DNA of 64,000 bases. Source: Rosa chinensis (lineage: Eukaryota; Streptophyta; Magnoliopsida; Rosales; Rosaceae). A program made the position numbers and the translations under genes. Within the stretch, counting starts at the first letter, position 1; each line of letters begins with the position of its first letter. The stretch lies in NCBI RefSeq assembly GCF_002994745.2, contig NC_037090.1, positions 25,781,501 through 25,845,500 of the forward strand, given 5' to 3'. Below are positions 22,142-34,828 of the stretch, piece by piece. The notes under the pieces are model-generated. The model did not search any database. It was given only the letters and a program-made list of their open reading frames with translations, and was not told the DNA's origin.

Positions 22142-24729
22142 TCATGTTTTGTCTTTTACAACACATATAATAAGTTTTGATATCACTCTAAAAAAAAACA
22201 AAGAAGAAGAAGAGGCTTTTTTTTTTTTTGAAATAAGGACGACAAACTATATGAACTGAAATTGAGGCTTTGATATCATGCTGTATTTTTCACTCTATAT
22301 AAATCCAATTGGTTACAACTTGATCAAGATATAGCAAGTTCTGTAGACTCAAGACTTAGCTCGATGTGGAATATGGTCTCAATAAAACCCAAACCTTGAT
22401 GTAACATATTCACTAATTAATTAAACCTTGATATTTAAAACCAATCTCAGCGTGTTTGTATGTTTATTGTAGACTTTAGATCGATAGAAACATTGACTTA
22501 TTGCTGATCGAGATCGAAGGAAATATCAGCGATTACTGGGATGGTGCTTATCTGTCTAAGTTCAACTTTATCCTCCAACGTTTTTGTTGAGGAAAAGGAA
22601 ATGATCACAATAATACAAGGTTTCTTGTGGACTAGGGAAGCAGCTACATAGAAAACATTTGAGTATGTGAATAAGATCCAAAAAAGATGATGGAAGGTAA
22701 ACAACTCGAGAAGTTAACCCTTATTTAATTGTAGAGATTTGAAGCTGACATAAGTCATTTTTGCTAAGGTCAAGACCGAGTTAGTTCCCAATAGCTTGGT
22801 GATCGATATAGGAACATTGAAATATTACTAGTCAGCTATATCATATACACTATCTTATTGATCCTCAATTTCCAGTAACTTGCATTGAAATGATGTGTAC
22901 ATGAATGTACAAAAGTCACTTGCATTTGTTAAACAGAAAATTTAAAGACTGGGACATTTGACAATTGCTTTGCTGGTGATGAGAGAGACAAATTTGTACA
23001 CAATTTCTTTACAAGTGCTGGGTTTTGACCCTGGTCTTGTGCACCAAAAATGAAATCATATTTCCACCAGAAATTAATTAATTTGATCAGTGTTTCCTAT
23101 GCATGTGTGGTTGCGCATATATAATACGTAAAGTAGGTATGCTGTTTAACTAACCATGGTATATATTCAACTACTGAAGTAAACTAACCAAAGTGATCAT
23201 CCTCTTATTGCGGCTCATCCTTTCAGTGTCGAGTGTCGACTGTGTTCAATTATTTTCTGGGCAGGTAAAAAGTTCATGCCAAACTTTGGACTTAATCAGG
23301 GACGTAGCCAGGATTTCTCAGAGGGTTGGACTAATTTTAGACTAACAAATATTTTGCGTAGAACTCTTTTTCAAGAATGTTCCAGATGACATTCTCAGTG
23401 CACGGAGGAGATGACATATCTCCAATATTTGCGGTTTTTTTTTTTTATCAAACTCCTTCATGTCTATTTCAGGTAGGAATATGAGCATCCTTATCTCCTC
23501 AGCCAACTCCGCCAGCTTGTCCTTAATCTGCAAAATCATAAATCGTGGTTTTTATGTCAAATTATTCTAACTAATGTAATGTTTGAATAATCCATTGAAT
23601 CCTTGAGCAAATTTGGCATGAGGTTTGGTGCATTGGAATCAAGTTTGTCATGGAACCATCTGCATAACTGCATTCATATGGAAAGGTATTCAATCATTTG
23701 ATTACTACATGATTTGTATTTGATGGTTTTATCTTTCATTTATGTGGAATTATGTGGAATCAGATTACTGTGCCATTCTGTGGATGATATGTATCTGTGC
23801 CATTCTGGCATTTGCTAATGGAAAAATCTATTAGACTGATTTAAAAAAAAAAAAAAAGTACTTAATTTTTCATTGGATAACATTAATGTTCATCTTCTCC
23901 ACCCAAATTTTATTACTTTTTTTTGTTTGTCTTTTTGTTGCATCATCATTAATTCGTTATTTAATTTACAAAAACAATTAGGGTTAATTTTATCAAAATC
24001 TTGCAATATCCTTTGTAAACACCGAAAGTAAAAATTTGGAACCCTGAAAGAAAAAATCAATATTTTATTCATTGCTCATAGTTGTTAACTTACTAATCTT
24101 TTGATATTGATTGAAATAGACGAACATTGAAACTGGAATAAAAGATTTAAAAAATGGAAGTGAATCAGATTATGATTTTATTAGAAAATTTTAATATATT
24201 TTAGACTTTTTTATTGCTATAAATTAAATGAGAGATTTTCGTCAAATTTTGTATTTATTTAATTGTATATGTCATATAAAGATATTTCTGGAAAGAGAAA
24301 TGGGTTAAATAAGTAAATTTAATAATTGAAATTAAAATGTATGGTGTAATGAGCAAGTACGATGAATAAAGAAAATGATATGGTGACAATAGCAACACCC
24401 TTTAATAAATGTCAATTCTTGTCTGTATCTCTTACTCTAGTACCACAGTAAAAGTTTGTAGGATAACCCTTCTAATCATTTTTGTTTAGATTCTAACCAA
24501 TATAACCATCATTATAGCAAGAAGAAGTAATATAAATACTATTGCAACACATGCACAATACACAAATTCAAGGAGCAAAGTATATATCTTACATTTATTT
24601 TCATTTTTATTACTCGTGATGCATGGATTAGGGATTTAAAAATCAAATGCAAGATGTACAAATATACAATCACCTACATGGCTACATATTAATTAATTAG
24701 CTTTCATTATCAATTATTTGCACATTTAA
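22140..24729. other. Non-coding AT-rich interval
   Basis: No gene, RNA or bounded repeat that I can support. A phrase GGGACGTAGCCAGGATTT at about 23299 resembles the start of some plant dispersed repeats, but no end was found. Confidence 0.4.
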
Positions 24730-25368
24730 GGCCATCTCCAGTAGCAGAGAGCTATATTGGAGCCAGGGCTATAATTTAGCTCAAAAAAATATTATTCTTT
24801 ATTGATGAACTAGTAAACCATCTCCAGTAATGTAGGGATAAATTTTAGCCTTTAAAATATTTTATGGTTTTACGTTATGTTTTTCAAATTTATGATTTTG
24901 TTTGATTAATTTTTTAGACAAAAATTAATTTTTTAAGTTGTACGTTTGGATGAGGTATCTATGTGTTACTGTAGATAACATTTTTGGATAAAATGATTAA
25001 AAGTTTTATTTCATAAATTAAATCACTGATTGCAAAATGGATAGCAGAATTATGATATAATTGATAGCATAATTGTCTATCGTTGGATTGCAACAGTTGT
25101 GTAACATGAGCCATTGATTTTTTTTAAATCAATGCATCCATGCATGTGTCAACCCTTCCCCTTCAATAGATTTGTCTCTTTAAATCTGTTGGGTTTGTCT
25201 GTGGGTCTCGCCAGAGCTGAAGGGTCACATTTAGGGCTATTTTCTGTCCTCCCCACTGCCCTCTGGACCTGGACCCACGTTTAGCCATGTGGTTTTTTGC
25301 TTGCTGGAGTTCATAATTTTCAGAAAAGAGCCGGAGAGCCTAACTAGCCTCTCTTATCGGAGATGACC
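24730..25368. mobile_element. Harbinger-like MITE, second family
   Basis: 639 bp with inverted termini GGCCATCTCCAGTAGCAGAG and, read inward from the right, GGTCATCTCCGATAAGAGAG. Both sides are flanked by TAA (24727-24729 and 25369-25371). A second internal copy of CCATCTCCAGTAATG lies at about 24820, hinting at a rearranged or nested copy. Non-coding. Confidence 0.7.
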
Positions 25369-25371
25369 TAA

Positions 25372-26135
25372 GTTTATAACATAAATATTATGAGAATACT
25401 GTGTGCTCGAAAGCTGGATTTATTAGTTGGTTATTGATTCTCCTTTTGCCTCTTGATTTTCAAATCAAATCCTGCCAATGAGTCATGAAGAAGTACGAGG
25501 CAAGATTGTAGTGTGCTTGTCCTGACAGAAGCAGGTGCATTGAGAATCTGAAGAAACATCAACAAATAAAGAGAAAAAAACAATAAAGCAAAGGAAACAG
25601 TAGTCACAGTAAGGGGAGATTTCAGCCCTCCTCTAACTTTAGTAACAAAAAGATCACATTCAATCACATTGGAAGATTGGTATACATCACCTCTCCTTTA
25701 TTTTATTCTCTCAGAATCACTTGTCTCCATCAGTGAAAGTCCCATGTAATTCAACATTTCAGCTTTCTATGTTTCTGATGAGCAGTTTCTGTGTTTCTCT
25801 TTTATTTGGGGTTCTTATCTGATTCCAGACTCTAAGCTACTTTGGTACAAAGTGCCCCCAGTAACCAAATATCTAGCTCTAGCTCTAAATTAATATCTAT
25901 GATAAACAACAATAAATATAACTTTTTCACTACTACTATAATACTATATACATAAATATTACTCCAGAATTCAATTTCTGGTGAGATCCCAGAGGAACCT
26001 ACTAATTAGTTAGTAGTCCCTTTCATTTTCAGCCAATAAAATCTCAGTAGCCTAATAAAATAAAAATGTTGTTGATCATTTGGACAAAATAATTCAATAA
26101 TTCAGTACTATATATGACTATATATCCTTTAAAAA

Positions 26136-26166
<31 letters not shown>

Positions 26167-26738
26167 TCACCTGCAATTTAAATTTTATGCATGAGGTGGC
26201 CCAGTGACCATGGCGGCATCTCCTGCTTTTAAGCTTTTTAATATTCCTAAGCCCTTTTTGCAGAGTTGCCTCCTTGCTCAAAATTTAACAGTAATTAACA
26301 CTTGCTTAGACGTTCTCCAGCTTGACCAACTGATAGGTCGGAAAAGAACCCTTGTTCTGATAATACTATTCCCAAATTTTAGTTAATGACTGGTTCTGTG
26401 GCAGTGCTACAGTCTCACATATAATACATGTAACCATTTTGGACTTGGCCACTTGGGTATATATGAACAAAAGAAATACGGTCAACGGATCACATCCTCT
26501 GCTTTCTGATCAATCATCTTTCCAATATATGTAAATAAAATCTAAATAATTAACCCTATACTCAAAATGCTTAATCCGTAAACCCTGAAACAAACAGTTG
26601 TTGGGGTATATTGAAGAAATATGAGAATGGAGAGAGTATATTTATGAATATAGAAAAAATGAAAAATGGAGAAAAGGAAAATAGATGAACAACTTTGCGG
26701 TACGACTTGAGTCGTTTCCTTAAAGTGTTATTTGCCCC
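25372..26738. other. Non-coding interval
   Basis: No gene supported. A (TA)n microsatellite is at 26142-26164. The segment ACCCTATACTCAAAATGC with the 28 bases after it (26553-26598) recurs at about 27757-27804 beyond the hAT MITE. Confidence 0.4.
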
Positions 26739-26746
26739 CACTCAAT

Positions 26747-27373
26747 TAGACCTGTAAATGGACCAGATTTTGATCCTGACCCGCTCCAGATCCGTGGCTA
26801 TTGGACAAGTTTGGATCGAAAATTTTGATCTGTTGATCTGTTAATGATCTGAATCCGTTAACTCGTTTATTTAATGGATCAAATACGGATTTAGGTCAAT
26901 CCGATTCGTTAATGATCCAGCTCATTTTCATAATAATAAAATGTATTTTTTTTATTAATATATTATTATTTTTGAAAAATATAAAATATGAAGATTTTCT
27001 AATACAAATTTTTTTTTGCAGAAATCTAAGGGACAGTTCATCACCCAAGATTCCAAGAAGCATCAAGAATTTTTGATAATGTACGTAATTCTACTTTTAG
27101 TGATACTTCTCATGTTGTTTTAATATTTTATTAATATCTTATGAGGTATCATGATATAAATTTAATATTATTATTTAAAATTTTAAAATATTTGAAATTA
27201 TAAACGGGTTGAATTAGCGGATCGGGTATCCGCTAATCCGGCGGATACGGATTTGGATCGAGCTATCAATGATCCGCCGGGTTAACGGAGCGGGTTTGGA
27301 TCGAATTTTTTATTTAGTAAACGGATTTGGATTTAGGTCAATCCGATCCAAATCTGATCCATTTACAGGTCTA
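26747..27373. mobile_element. hAT-type MITE
   Basis: 627 bp. Inverted termini TAGACCTGTAAATGGACCAG and (inward from the right) TAGACCTGTAAATGGATCAG are flanked by a perfect 8-bp duplication CACTCAAT at 26739-26746 and 27374-27381, the duplication size of the hAT superfamily. The interior has several direct and inverted copies of a GGATCNNAT/ATCCGATCC theme. No transposase. Confidence 0.88.
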
Positions 27374-27381
27374 CACTCAAT

Positions 27382-28848
27382 GAGTCTGCTAAAGGGTTCT
27401 CGGCAAATCACTTCCAGGATATAACAAAGTTTGAAATCTGCGATAAGCAAAATCGAAGAATTCCCTTAGAAACTACTAGAAGGAAATTGTATGGTTATAA
27501 GAGAAGAAGATGGAGAAGAGAGAAGTTAATTGCAGAATGATTTGATGATTGAATCTAGTGACATGTACTGTTGTTTATATAGAGATCAAGAAGTGCCAAA
27601 GACACTATAAAATGTAGGTACCTCTTCATAATTTTATATTATCTGTTCACTATAATCATAAATCTAATTATGTTTAATTGAACCATCACACGTCTTCATT
27701 TAATTATGTAAATATATTATATATATAATTGAAATTTCCAACAACAGTAGCCTCGTACCCCCTATACTCAAACTGCTTAATCCGCAAACCCTGAAACAAA
27801 CAGTAGCCGCATAACCGATACTAAAAAGATTAGTGAAGGAACCCTTTTCATTAGAACAGTTGGGATCTAAAGTTTTGTTTCGGTTTAGCTGTCTCTAGCT
27901 AGCTGGCTGTATTCCAAAGACCAGCTTGTGCAGAGGTCACTAGCTAAGAGCATGTATTTACAGAACAAGATTGTGGGCTAAGAGGCTGGATCCTTGAACT
28001 ACTCTACTTCTCCAATAAGCGAAATGTGATATATACACGCAGTTAGCTCTATGATGATGGAATTAAAGGTTTATATATTAAACGCATCCGGAAATGCAAC
28101 TGCATAGTGCACGGAAAAGAATATGCATAATTCATTGTACATGCCAAAATGATGTCACCCCCAACAATCATTTGCACATGGAATAGGTTAAACGCAAACT
28201 TCGCATGATACAATCTAAATCCCACATCGTTTTCACCTATGGATTTGATTTTTTTCATGCACATGAAGTGTGTTATTAGTGTGGTTAGTGACAGTGGTGT
28301 GTGCATCAGCAAGTGACATACACATTTTGCCTACACAAGTTTCCAACTTTTACACAATAATTGATTAGTGCTTGTGACTGAGATGATGAAAAGATACTGA
28401 ATCAGACTCAAGCTAAGCTTAACGGTAATGTTTCAAATTGGTAGTTACTTAAGCTTAAAGGCAGTGTTTCAGACCAGAAGATCGATGATGAAAAGCTTTT
28501 ACTTTGGACTTCAACCATTCCCATTATTGGAGTTTGTTGAATCAAAGCCAGCTGTTGCTACCTCTTACAATATCGATTGTATGTTGGGGATGACGAATCA
28601 GAGTCCCAAATTTTGAATTCCCCTCCTCCAAATTGGTTTAACGTTAAATCTTGACATATGGATGACATGAAATTAAAAGAAATACCAGTACACCATGGAG
28701 TTGGGTTTGATGACTGGGTTGTTACGTATATAATTCAGTCAAGTCTGCTGGGAGTAGTTCAGTCAAGTCTGCAGGGAGTAGGAAGTTTCATAATGAAGAA
28801 GGCGTGGAATAGGATGACCTTTTGTTCAAGCCTGGACCGGTACTGTTA
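27382..28848. other. Non-coding interval
   Basis: Contains the second copy of the 48-bp direct repeat (about 27757-27804). Short open frames at 28428-28616 and 28658-28906 have no recognisable domain; the second runs into retroelement sequence. Confidence 0.4.
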
Positions 28849-29420
28849 TGATGGGATGACCTTTTATTTAAGGATTCCCACAGATGGCACCAATGTTAAT
28901 GTCTGAGATTCAGCGATAGCCAAATCTTGTTAACGCTGGTCTAAACCTGGATAGCTATTGAGGAGGTCGTAGCGCTACCGTTACCTTTCAAGTAAAATAC
29001 AAAGGGCGTCAAAGGAAGACCTCTGTTGGCGGTCTTCTCTACTCCGATGTCTAAGTCAGTTAGTGTATTTATGTTGACAGAATAACGTTACGTAAGTAAT
29101 GAATGCGTAGTTAATGAGGAGAGAAGAATGGAATTTTCATAGGTGAGAGAGAGACTGATCTCTTCCTTATTTTAGATGTGGGACTGATGTGTTTTAGTTC
29201 CCAGCTTCTGATGCTTCAGCGAGATGATCTTGGCGTGGTGCGTGGTGCGTGGTAGCGCATCAGCTATGATCTCAAGCTTAGCCAGAGCTCAGGTGATAAC
29301 CTGTTTGGCAGTGTTTCCGTAGGTCACACCCTTAATAGCACGCTATTGGTGCCGCTGGCGACAGTATGAGCGTGACTCATTATAGCTAATTATGCTTAGG
29401 CAAATGCTCATGTAAGTACA
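28849..29420 (-). mobile_element. Diverged Tat-type LTR with primer-binding-site remnant
   Basis: Positions 28894-29420 (TGTTAATGTCTGAGA ... CATGTAAGTACA) are a 527-bp diverged homologue of the 514-bp LTRs at 35567 and 46771, sharing blocks such as GAGCGTGACTCATTATAGCT and AATTATGCTT. On the LTR's inner side, 28849-28893 (TGATGGGATGACC ... CCCACAGATGGCACCAA) matches the leader and primer-binding site of the young element. This is therefore the 5' end of an older relative on the minus strand, whose gag-pol has been lost, not a solo LTR. Confidence 0.85.
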
Positions 29421-30234
29421 TAGCCTGACTAGCCTTACACCACAAACGTAAGGACTTATTACCTACAAAAAGTGCAACCAGACTAAACAATAGAAATAAA
29501 TAAAAACTTTGAAAAACAAACAACCAAGGCAAGGCCTAAGAAATGAGTCCAAACCCAAGCATCAATCTAGGTAGCAAGTAGATCACAGCCCGTGTGTAAA
29601 GCCTAGCCTAGTAGTTCTGAAAAGCCACCACCAACGTCCCACCTCTCCCTGTCGCACCACCACTTGCATCAGGTCACCACCCGCCGGTGCTCCTCTAACC
29701 TGGTTGCCCCAAGTCAAAGCACTACCAGCCACCTTACCCAAATCGGATTTGGAATGATTCACAGCTCCAACCCAAAAAAGAGCAACCATTAACCCACATC
29801 TCCGTCCAACCAGATTCAGAACCACCTCCATGGAACCCGTTTCCTCCGCCCTCTTCACCCCCAAACCAGCGACATCAGACAGGTTCCCCCCCCCAGTCCC
29901 CCAAACTTGGCCTGCACAAACAGAACCAGAGCCCCCTCAATGATCGTGATCTCTCCTAGCTACCACCTACCCCCAATCCCATTGATCCAGAGCAATACTT
30001 CCCCGATTTATAGAACCACGCTCACCTGTCAACAATAACAGCGTCAATGGACGAGCCATCGGATGAAGGCTAGAAGCTTTTTTGTAAACCTAGCGCCGCG
30101 ACACTACAGAGTAATAGGTTTTTTTCTTGAGTATAGAATTGTTCTCTTATTATATACTAGCGTTCCTCTACACATGCTCTGCATGTGCAAAGTATTTCTT
30201 TTTTAGAAAATAAAAAATAAAATGTAATGGAAGA
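29421..30234. other. GC-richer interval, origin unresolved
   Basis: Positions 29580-30100 are markedly more GC-rich than the surroundings, and on the minus strand show a CTATAAATC box (about 30010) and a leader-like sequence with a 93-codon frame (29583-29864) that I do not recognise. It could be the promoter end of another retroelement or a captured gene start. A C9 run lies at 29887-29895. Confidence 0.35.
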
Positions 30235-30247
30235 AACAGTTATTGTT

Positions 30248-30434
30248 TTTTTGACTTTGTCAAGGGGAACCCAAAGGCTTCCTAAGCCCAAGATAAACCC
30301 CTTCGGCTCATGTGAAATGCTCCAACTGTGCATTGCAGCACAGTGCCTGGCCACTTTGACAGCTTTGGGGTTCGAACCTAGGTTGGGGAGCACACCCAAC
30401 TAAGCAAGAACCACTAGGCCACTTGCAGTGGTTT
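30248..30434 (-). mobile_element. tRNA-derived SINE
   Basis: A 187-bp element on the minus strand flanked by a perfect 13-bp target duplication AACAGTTATTGTT (30235-30247 and 30435-30447). The 5' part carries an RNA polymerase III A box, TGGCCTAGTGG (30411-30421), and a B box, GGTTCGAACC (30369-30378), at tRNA-like spacing. The 3' end finishes GACAAAGTCAAAAA, a short A tail. It has no coding capacity and would depend on LINE enzymes. Confidence 0.9.
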
Positions 30435-30447
30435 AACAGTTATTGTT

Positions 30448-31743
30448 GATAGATGACAGTAGGAGAGAAAAGTAGGTTGTCAGATCTTTTTTGTTTATTT
30501 TTCTTAATAAAAATATTTTTTTATAATTGTCATAATTGCCCTTGTGGTTTAATTAATTCTCAAAGTTTTTTAATCTTTTAGAGTTCTTTCTGTCAAAAAT
30601 TTTGATTTTTCTAACAACACTTTTTCTTTTAATAATAGTATAGATTTTAACAATTTTTTTTTCCGGAATTTGTCAGGGCTGAGCTTTAGAGCTTAGCAAG
30701 AAGAACATGTCTACTAAAATAGGCTTGGAAGAGTTTGGCCCAATGGTTCTTCACATAGTTGAGATTAATCAAACCGTAACCAGGCTCATCATCACGGGCC
30801 ATAAAACATTCACTTTTAGTATTGAATAGTGTAATGGAGTGACTTGGGCCGGCATTTATATTTTGAAAAGCAACAACCTTGGAAAAAATACAATCAGATG
30901 TCTCATTGAAGCTTTTTGGGATCAATAATCTTGGTACAATACAATTTCCATGCTCCATGAGTCCATGGAAGAGCAATTACTTGAAATGAAAGGTAGTAGA
31001 TCACCCTCAATAGGTTCGTTGTTTGTTTATGAATCTGGACTGAGAGCAACATATTAATTCAACCATTCATCCTATGTATTACTTATCCATGTAAGAAAAA
31101 AATATGGTAAAATTTCATTTAGCCTCTCAAACTTTTACACCTTAAATTTTTTGTACCCATGTACTTCTAATTTCATTACGGTGTTCCTATACTTGCTGAT
31201 TTAGCTTTATCCACTCATAAGGTACATAAGTTCCTGGCTTCCCAGCCATTTGATTGTCATGTATTGCAGGCATTTTCATGGCTCTACTACTTTACTTTTG
31301 GTTAAATCATACACATCAAAATTTTAGTTTATTTGGTGCTTTATTGGTTATTTCAGTTACTGGACACGGTTGTAAATGCTCTCACGGTAGTAGTAAAAAA
31401 AAATTAAGGAAGCTTCTCAACTGATACAGAGTTCTACAATATGACATGTCAATGTGAATGTCACGGGTTGTTTTACAAACAAGCTAAATATCATGGGAAC
31501 GAGCAGGTACGATTATTTTAGTAGTGACTTTTTTTTTGTACCCTATAAAATAGATCATGATTTGCAACTTCGCTTGTATAAGGAAATAATAAATCATCTT
31601 CTCCTTTAAAAAACATATAAAAATAAAGTTAAGACTGTCAGCTTCGTGTATGGGTGATTGTTTAAAAGCAAGGGTAAAGGTGCTGTAATTTAATTTTATT
31701 ACTTGTACTTTATAGATGTTCATTGAATTCCTCATTGAGGGAA
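30448..31743. other. Non-coding interval
   Basis: No gene supported. A 96-codon minus-strand frame at 30686-30976 has no family I recognise and could be a broken captured exon. Confidence 0.4.
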
Positions 31744-31754
31744 ATTTCTCTATA

Positions 31755-34700
31755 AAAAATTACATATAAGTGTCATTTTGAGACTTATATTAGTCATAAG
31801 GCCACCTGAATTTTTTTGTACACATATGGCCATTTTAAAGCTCAAAAACATCAATTTCTTTTTTATTATACCAATTTTGCCCTCAACTCTCTCTCTCTCT
31901 CTCTGGCGTTGCCGATCTGGAATGCCGAAGTCGACGATCTCAGGCTGTAAGCCGCCGACGACACTCTCGTTCGCCTACGAACCAAACCGAGCGACGGAAG
32001 CGTTGGTTGTCCAACGTCGTTGATCCAGCTTATCGGCTCATCTCCGGTGGCGCCACTCATCTTTTTACCTCTTTCTTCTCCCGATGAATTTCGTCAATAC
32101 CTTACCGGTGCCGAATGTCCAGCCATCACGGTCAGTCTCTATTATCTCTATATTAGGGTTTTGAGTTGAAATTTCTAGGGTTAATTTGAAATTGGATTCA
32201 ATTGGGGCATTGGATCTGACGATTTGTGTATATTCATTAATTGATGGGAGCATTGGTTGATTGATATTTCTGTGTGAAGTTTTATAGATTACTGTTTATA
32301 AAATTATGACTACTGAGCTATTCTAATCTACACAAATGAACGAGATGCAAAGACCAAGGTGTAGTTATGAAGCTAAAAAGCCGAGCGAGAGTCGGACTTC
32401 TCTCCATGATCAGTTTAAGCGGGCCTATGTAGCCAAAGAAGTTTTGCCAGGAAAGGGAATCAGCATTAAATTCTGATTAAATGATCTTGGTTTGGTTAAT
32501 CTTAGTTTACTGTACGTTGGAGTTGCTCAGGTACTTAATCCTAATTTGTAGTGTGATTGATGCTTATGGCTGTGGACTAGGTTTTCTTGAATATGATATT
32601 CAATTGAAAATGTTCATATATTGTAAACAATATATTCCTGCCATAATGCCTGGTACTTATTGTACACAATGAAGATGCTATACGTGAGATTTACCAATGA
32701 TATGTTCCTTTTGAAACACAATAGGAAATTTGTGAAAGTACCGCTACTTGATTTAAGTAACAGACCTTATTAGTGATCTTTACTAGAAGGGACAATTTAC
32801 AATATGAATCAAACATATATTAGATGATGTTTAAGTATTGAAATTAGGTAGTGGAAAGAGTAGCCATAATCTAATGTTGCAAACGCTAGGGGTGTGAAGA
32901 GGCTTTGTAAGTCAGTTTGTTTTGCATGTTTAAGTTTACCTTGGTTTAGTAGCTTGAAATTTGAAGTGTCAGATAGAACTTCAATTTATGTGTTGCTGCT
33001 CTTTCTCCGCTGTGTAGCCAATGAAGTGGCTTTTGACATTTGTTGTAGTGGATTTTTAATACAATGACAGTAGTTTTCTATCCCTATGTTAGTATATTTT
33101 CAAGCTAATGTCAATAGGTTTTTGTTTTTATTTTGATTGATTTCAAGTCTACACTCTCTATAGTTGTTATAATGGCCTTTCAACACAGTGATAGTAGTTT
33201 TTTATCCCTAAGTTAGTATCTTTTCAATTTGATGTCAGTAGCTTTTTTCTTTTCATTTTGATTGATTTCAAGTGGTCTTTTGTCAATAGCCTATCAAATT
33301 GAAAGAGCATGATTTTGAATAAAATTCAATTTTCTTTTTGTTGTGATTTCGTATCTTTAGCATTTCTTGTTTAAGATTTGTGTTACACTATCAACATGGA
33401 TAATCAATTGGTTTTGTTGCAATTAGTCTATATGTCCATAGCTTTTTATTACGGGTCTAGTACTTTTTTACATGTGTTATATTAGCTTTTTGTTTCTATG
33501 TCAGTAGCTTTTTATTACTGGTCTAGTAATTTTTTACGAGTTATAGTAGCTTTCTGTTTCTATGTCAGTAGCTTTTTGATTGCTTGTTTTTTATTATCTA
33601 ATTGATAAAGATTGCTTGTTTTGTTGTATTTTTGTTCTTACAGAATTCTTCCCCTTTGCGTTGGCAATGGTTGATTCCGAAAATCATGTGAACTTGAGTA
33701 GTGGATCCTTCATTGACCAAGAGATCATCCGGCCAACCAGGAAATTTTGAAATGAAGCTTGGTGCTGTAGGTGGCAAAATAATATTCTTATGGTTAGTGT
33801 AGTGTGGTAGAGCTTGACAACAAGAAACTTCAACGGAGGCCATTTGAAAAATGATAGTAGCATTACAACATTGACAATAGCTTTATACAACTATTGTAAT
33901 AGCTTTTCACAACAATGGTAGTGACTTTTTACAACTATTGAAGTAGTTTTTTACATAGATATATCATTGTTGAACCCTGGATACTTTTTGTTGCATTGAA
34001 TATGATTTCTTTCCTCGATTGTAGTAGCATTTTTATTTTGGTTGTATCTTTTACATTTCTATGGCTTTGTTAGTCTCTAAAAATAGTTTTCTCAGTCTTT
34101 GGGAGTAGCTTTTGTTCTGCTTGGTAGTAGTTTTTGTTCTGCTTGGTGATGGTGAGAGTAGTTTTTATTACTGATGAGAGTAGCTTTCTGGTATTGGTGA
34201 CAGTAGCGTTTGTTGCTGGTGATGGTGAGAGTTGCTTTTATTACTGGTGATTGTGACAATAGCCATTTGTTGCTTGTGAGAATATCTTTTTGTGTCGGTG
34301 ACAGTAGCTTTTGTGACCTTGCCGGAAATCTCACCAGCGTAGCTTTTGTTGCTAGTAATAGTAGCTTTTATTGCTAGTGATGGTAGTTTTTGTGACCTTC
34401 CCGGAAATCTCACCAGCGTAGCTTTTGTTGCTAGTAACAGTAGCTTTTATTGCTAGTGATAGTAGCTTTTGTGACCTCGCCGGAGATTGCCGGAAATCTC
34501 ACCAGAGTAGCTTTTGTTGCTAGCGACAGTAGCTTTTGGTGTTAGTGACAGTAGCTTTTGTAGTCGCTGGAGTTCGCCGGAGACCCACCGGAGTTGGCCG
34601 GAGACCCGCCGGAGTTGACCGGAGACCTCGCCGGAGAAAAGAGAGAGAATAGTTGTTGACTTTTTACTCTAGTGGCATTTATGTAAATATGTTAGTTTTT

Positions 34701-34813
34701 ATATCCAAAATATAACACCATTTTTAATCTAGTGGCCTTATGAGGGAAAAAAATTAGTTGGTGGCCTTATGGCTAAAAAAACATTCAAATGTGCACTTAT
34801 ATGTAATTAACTC
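31755..34813. mobile_element. Non-autonomous Mutator-like element (MULE)
   Basis: 3059 bp with inverted termini containing ATTACATATAAGTG and, further in, ATAAGGCCACC at both ends, flanked by a perfect 11-bp duplication ATTTCTCTATA (31744-31754 and 34814-34824). A 9-11 bp duplication is diagnostic of MULEs. There is no transposase. The GC-rich left part (31905-32130) has a leader-like (CT)n tract, short frames and a splice-donor-like CACGGTCAGT, so it may derive from a captured gene promoter and first exon that I cannot identify. The right part is an array of degenerate AGTAGCTTTT repeats. The right duplication ends four bases before the LTR of the old Ty3/gypsy element. Confidence 0.85.
34096..34640. 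repeat. Degenerate tandem repeats inside the MULE
   Basis: AGTAGCTTTT with GTTGCTAGTGA-like spacers recurs about every 25-40 bp. A higher-order unit of about 80-95 bp containing CCGGAAATCTCACCAG is repeated at about 34322, 34401 and 34492. The last 80 bp are CGCCGGAG-type repeats. Looser AGTAGCTTTT copies extend left to about 33065. Confidence 0.8.
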
Positions 34814-34828
34814 ATTTCTCTATATTAG

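Noticed and set aside
23299..23345. Possible start of a dispersed repeat (GGGACGTAGCCAGGATTT)
   Set aside because: No matching end or target duplication found.
30360..30434. A tRNA gene because of intact A and B boxes
   Set aside because: The sequence does not fold as a full tRNA by inspection and is bounded by a 13-bp duplication with an A tail, so it is a SINE.
30686..30976. A 96-codon minus-strand frame as a gene
   Set aside because: No domain recognised and no regulatory context; could be a relic exon at most.
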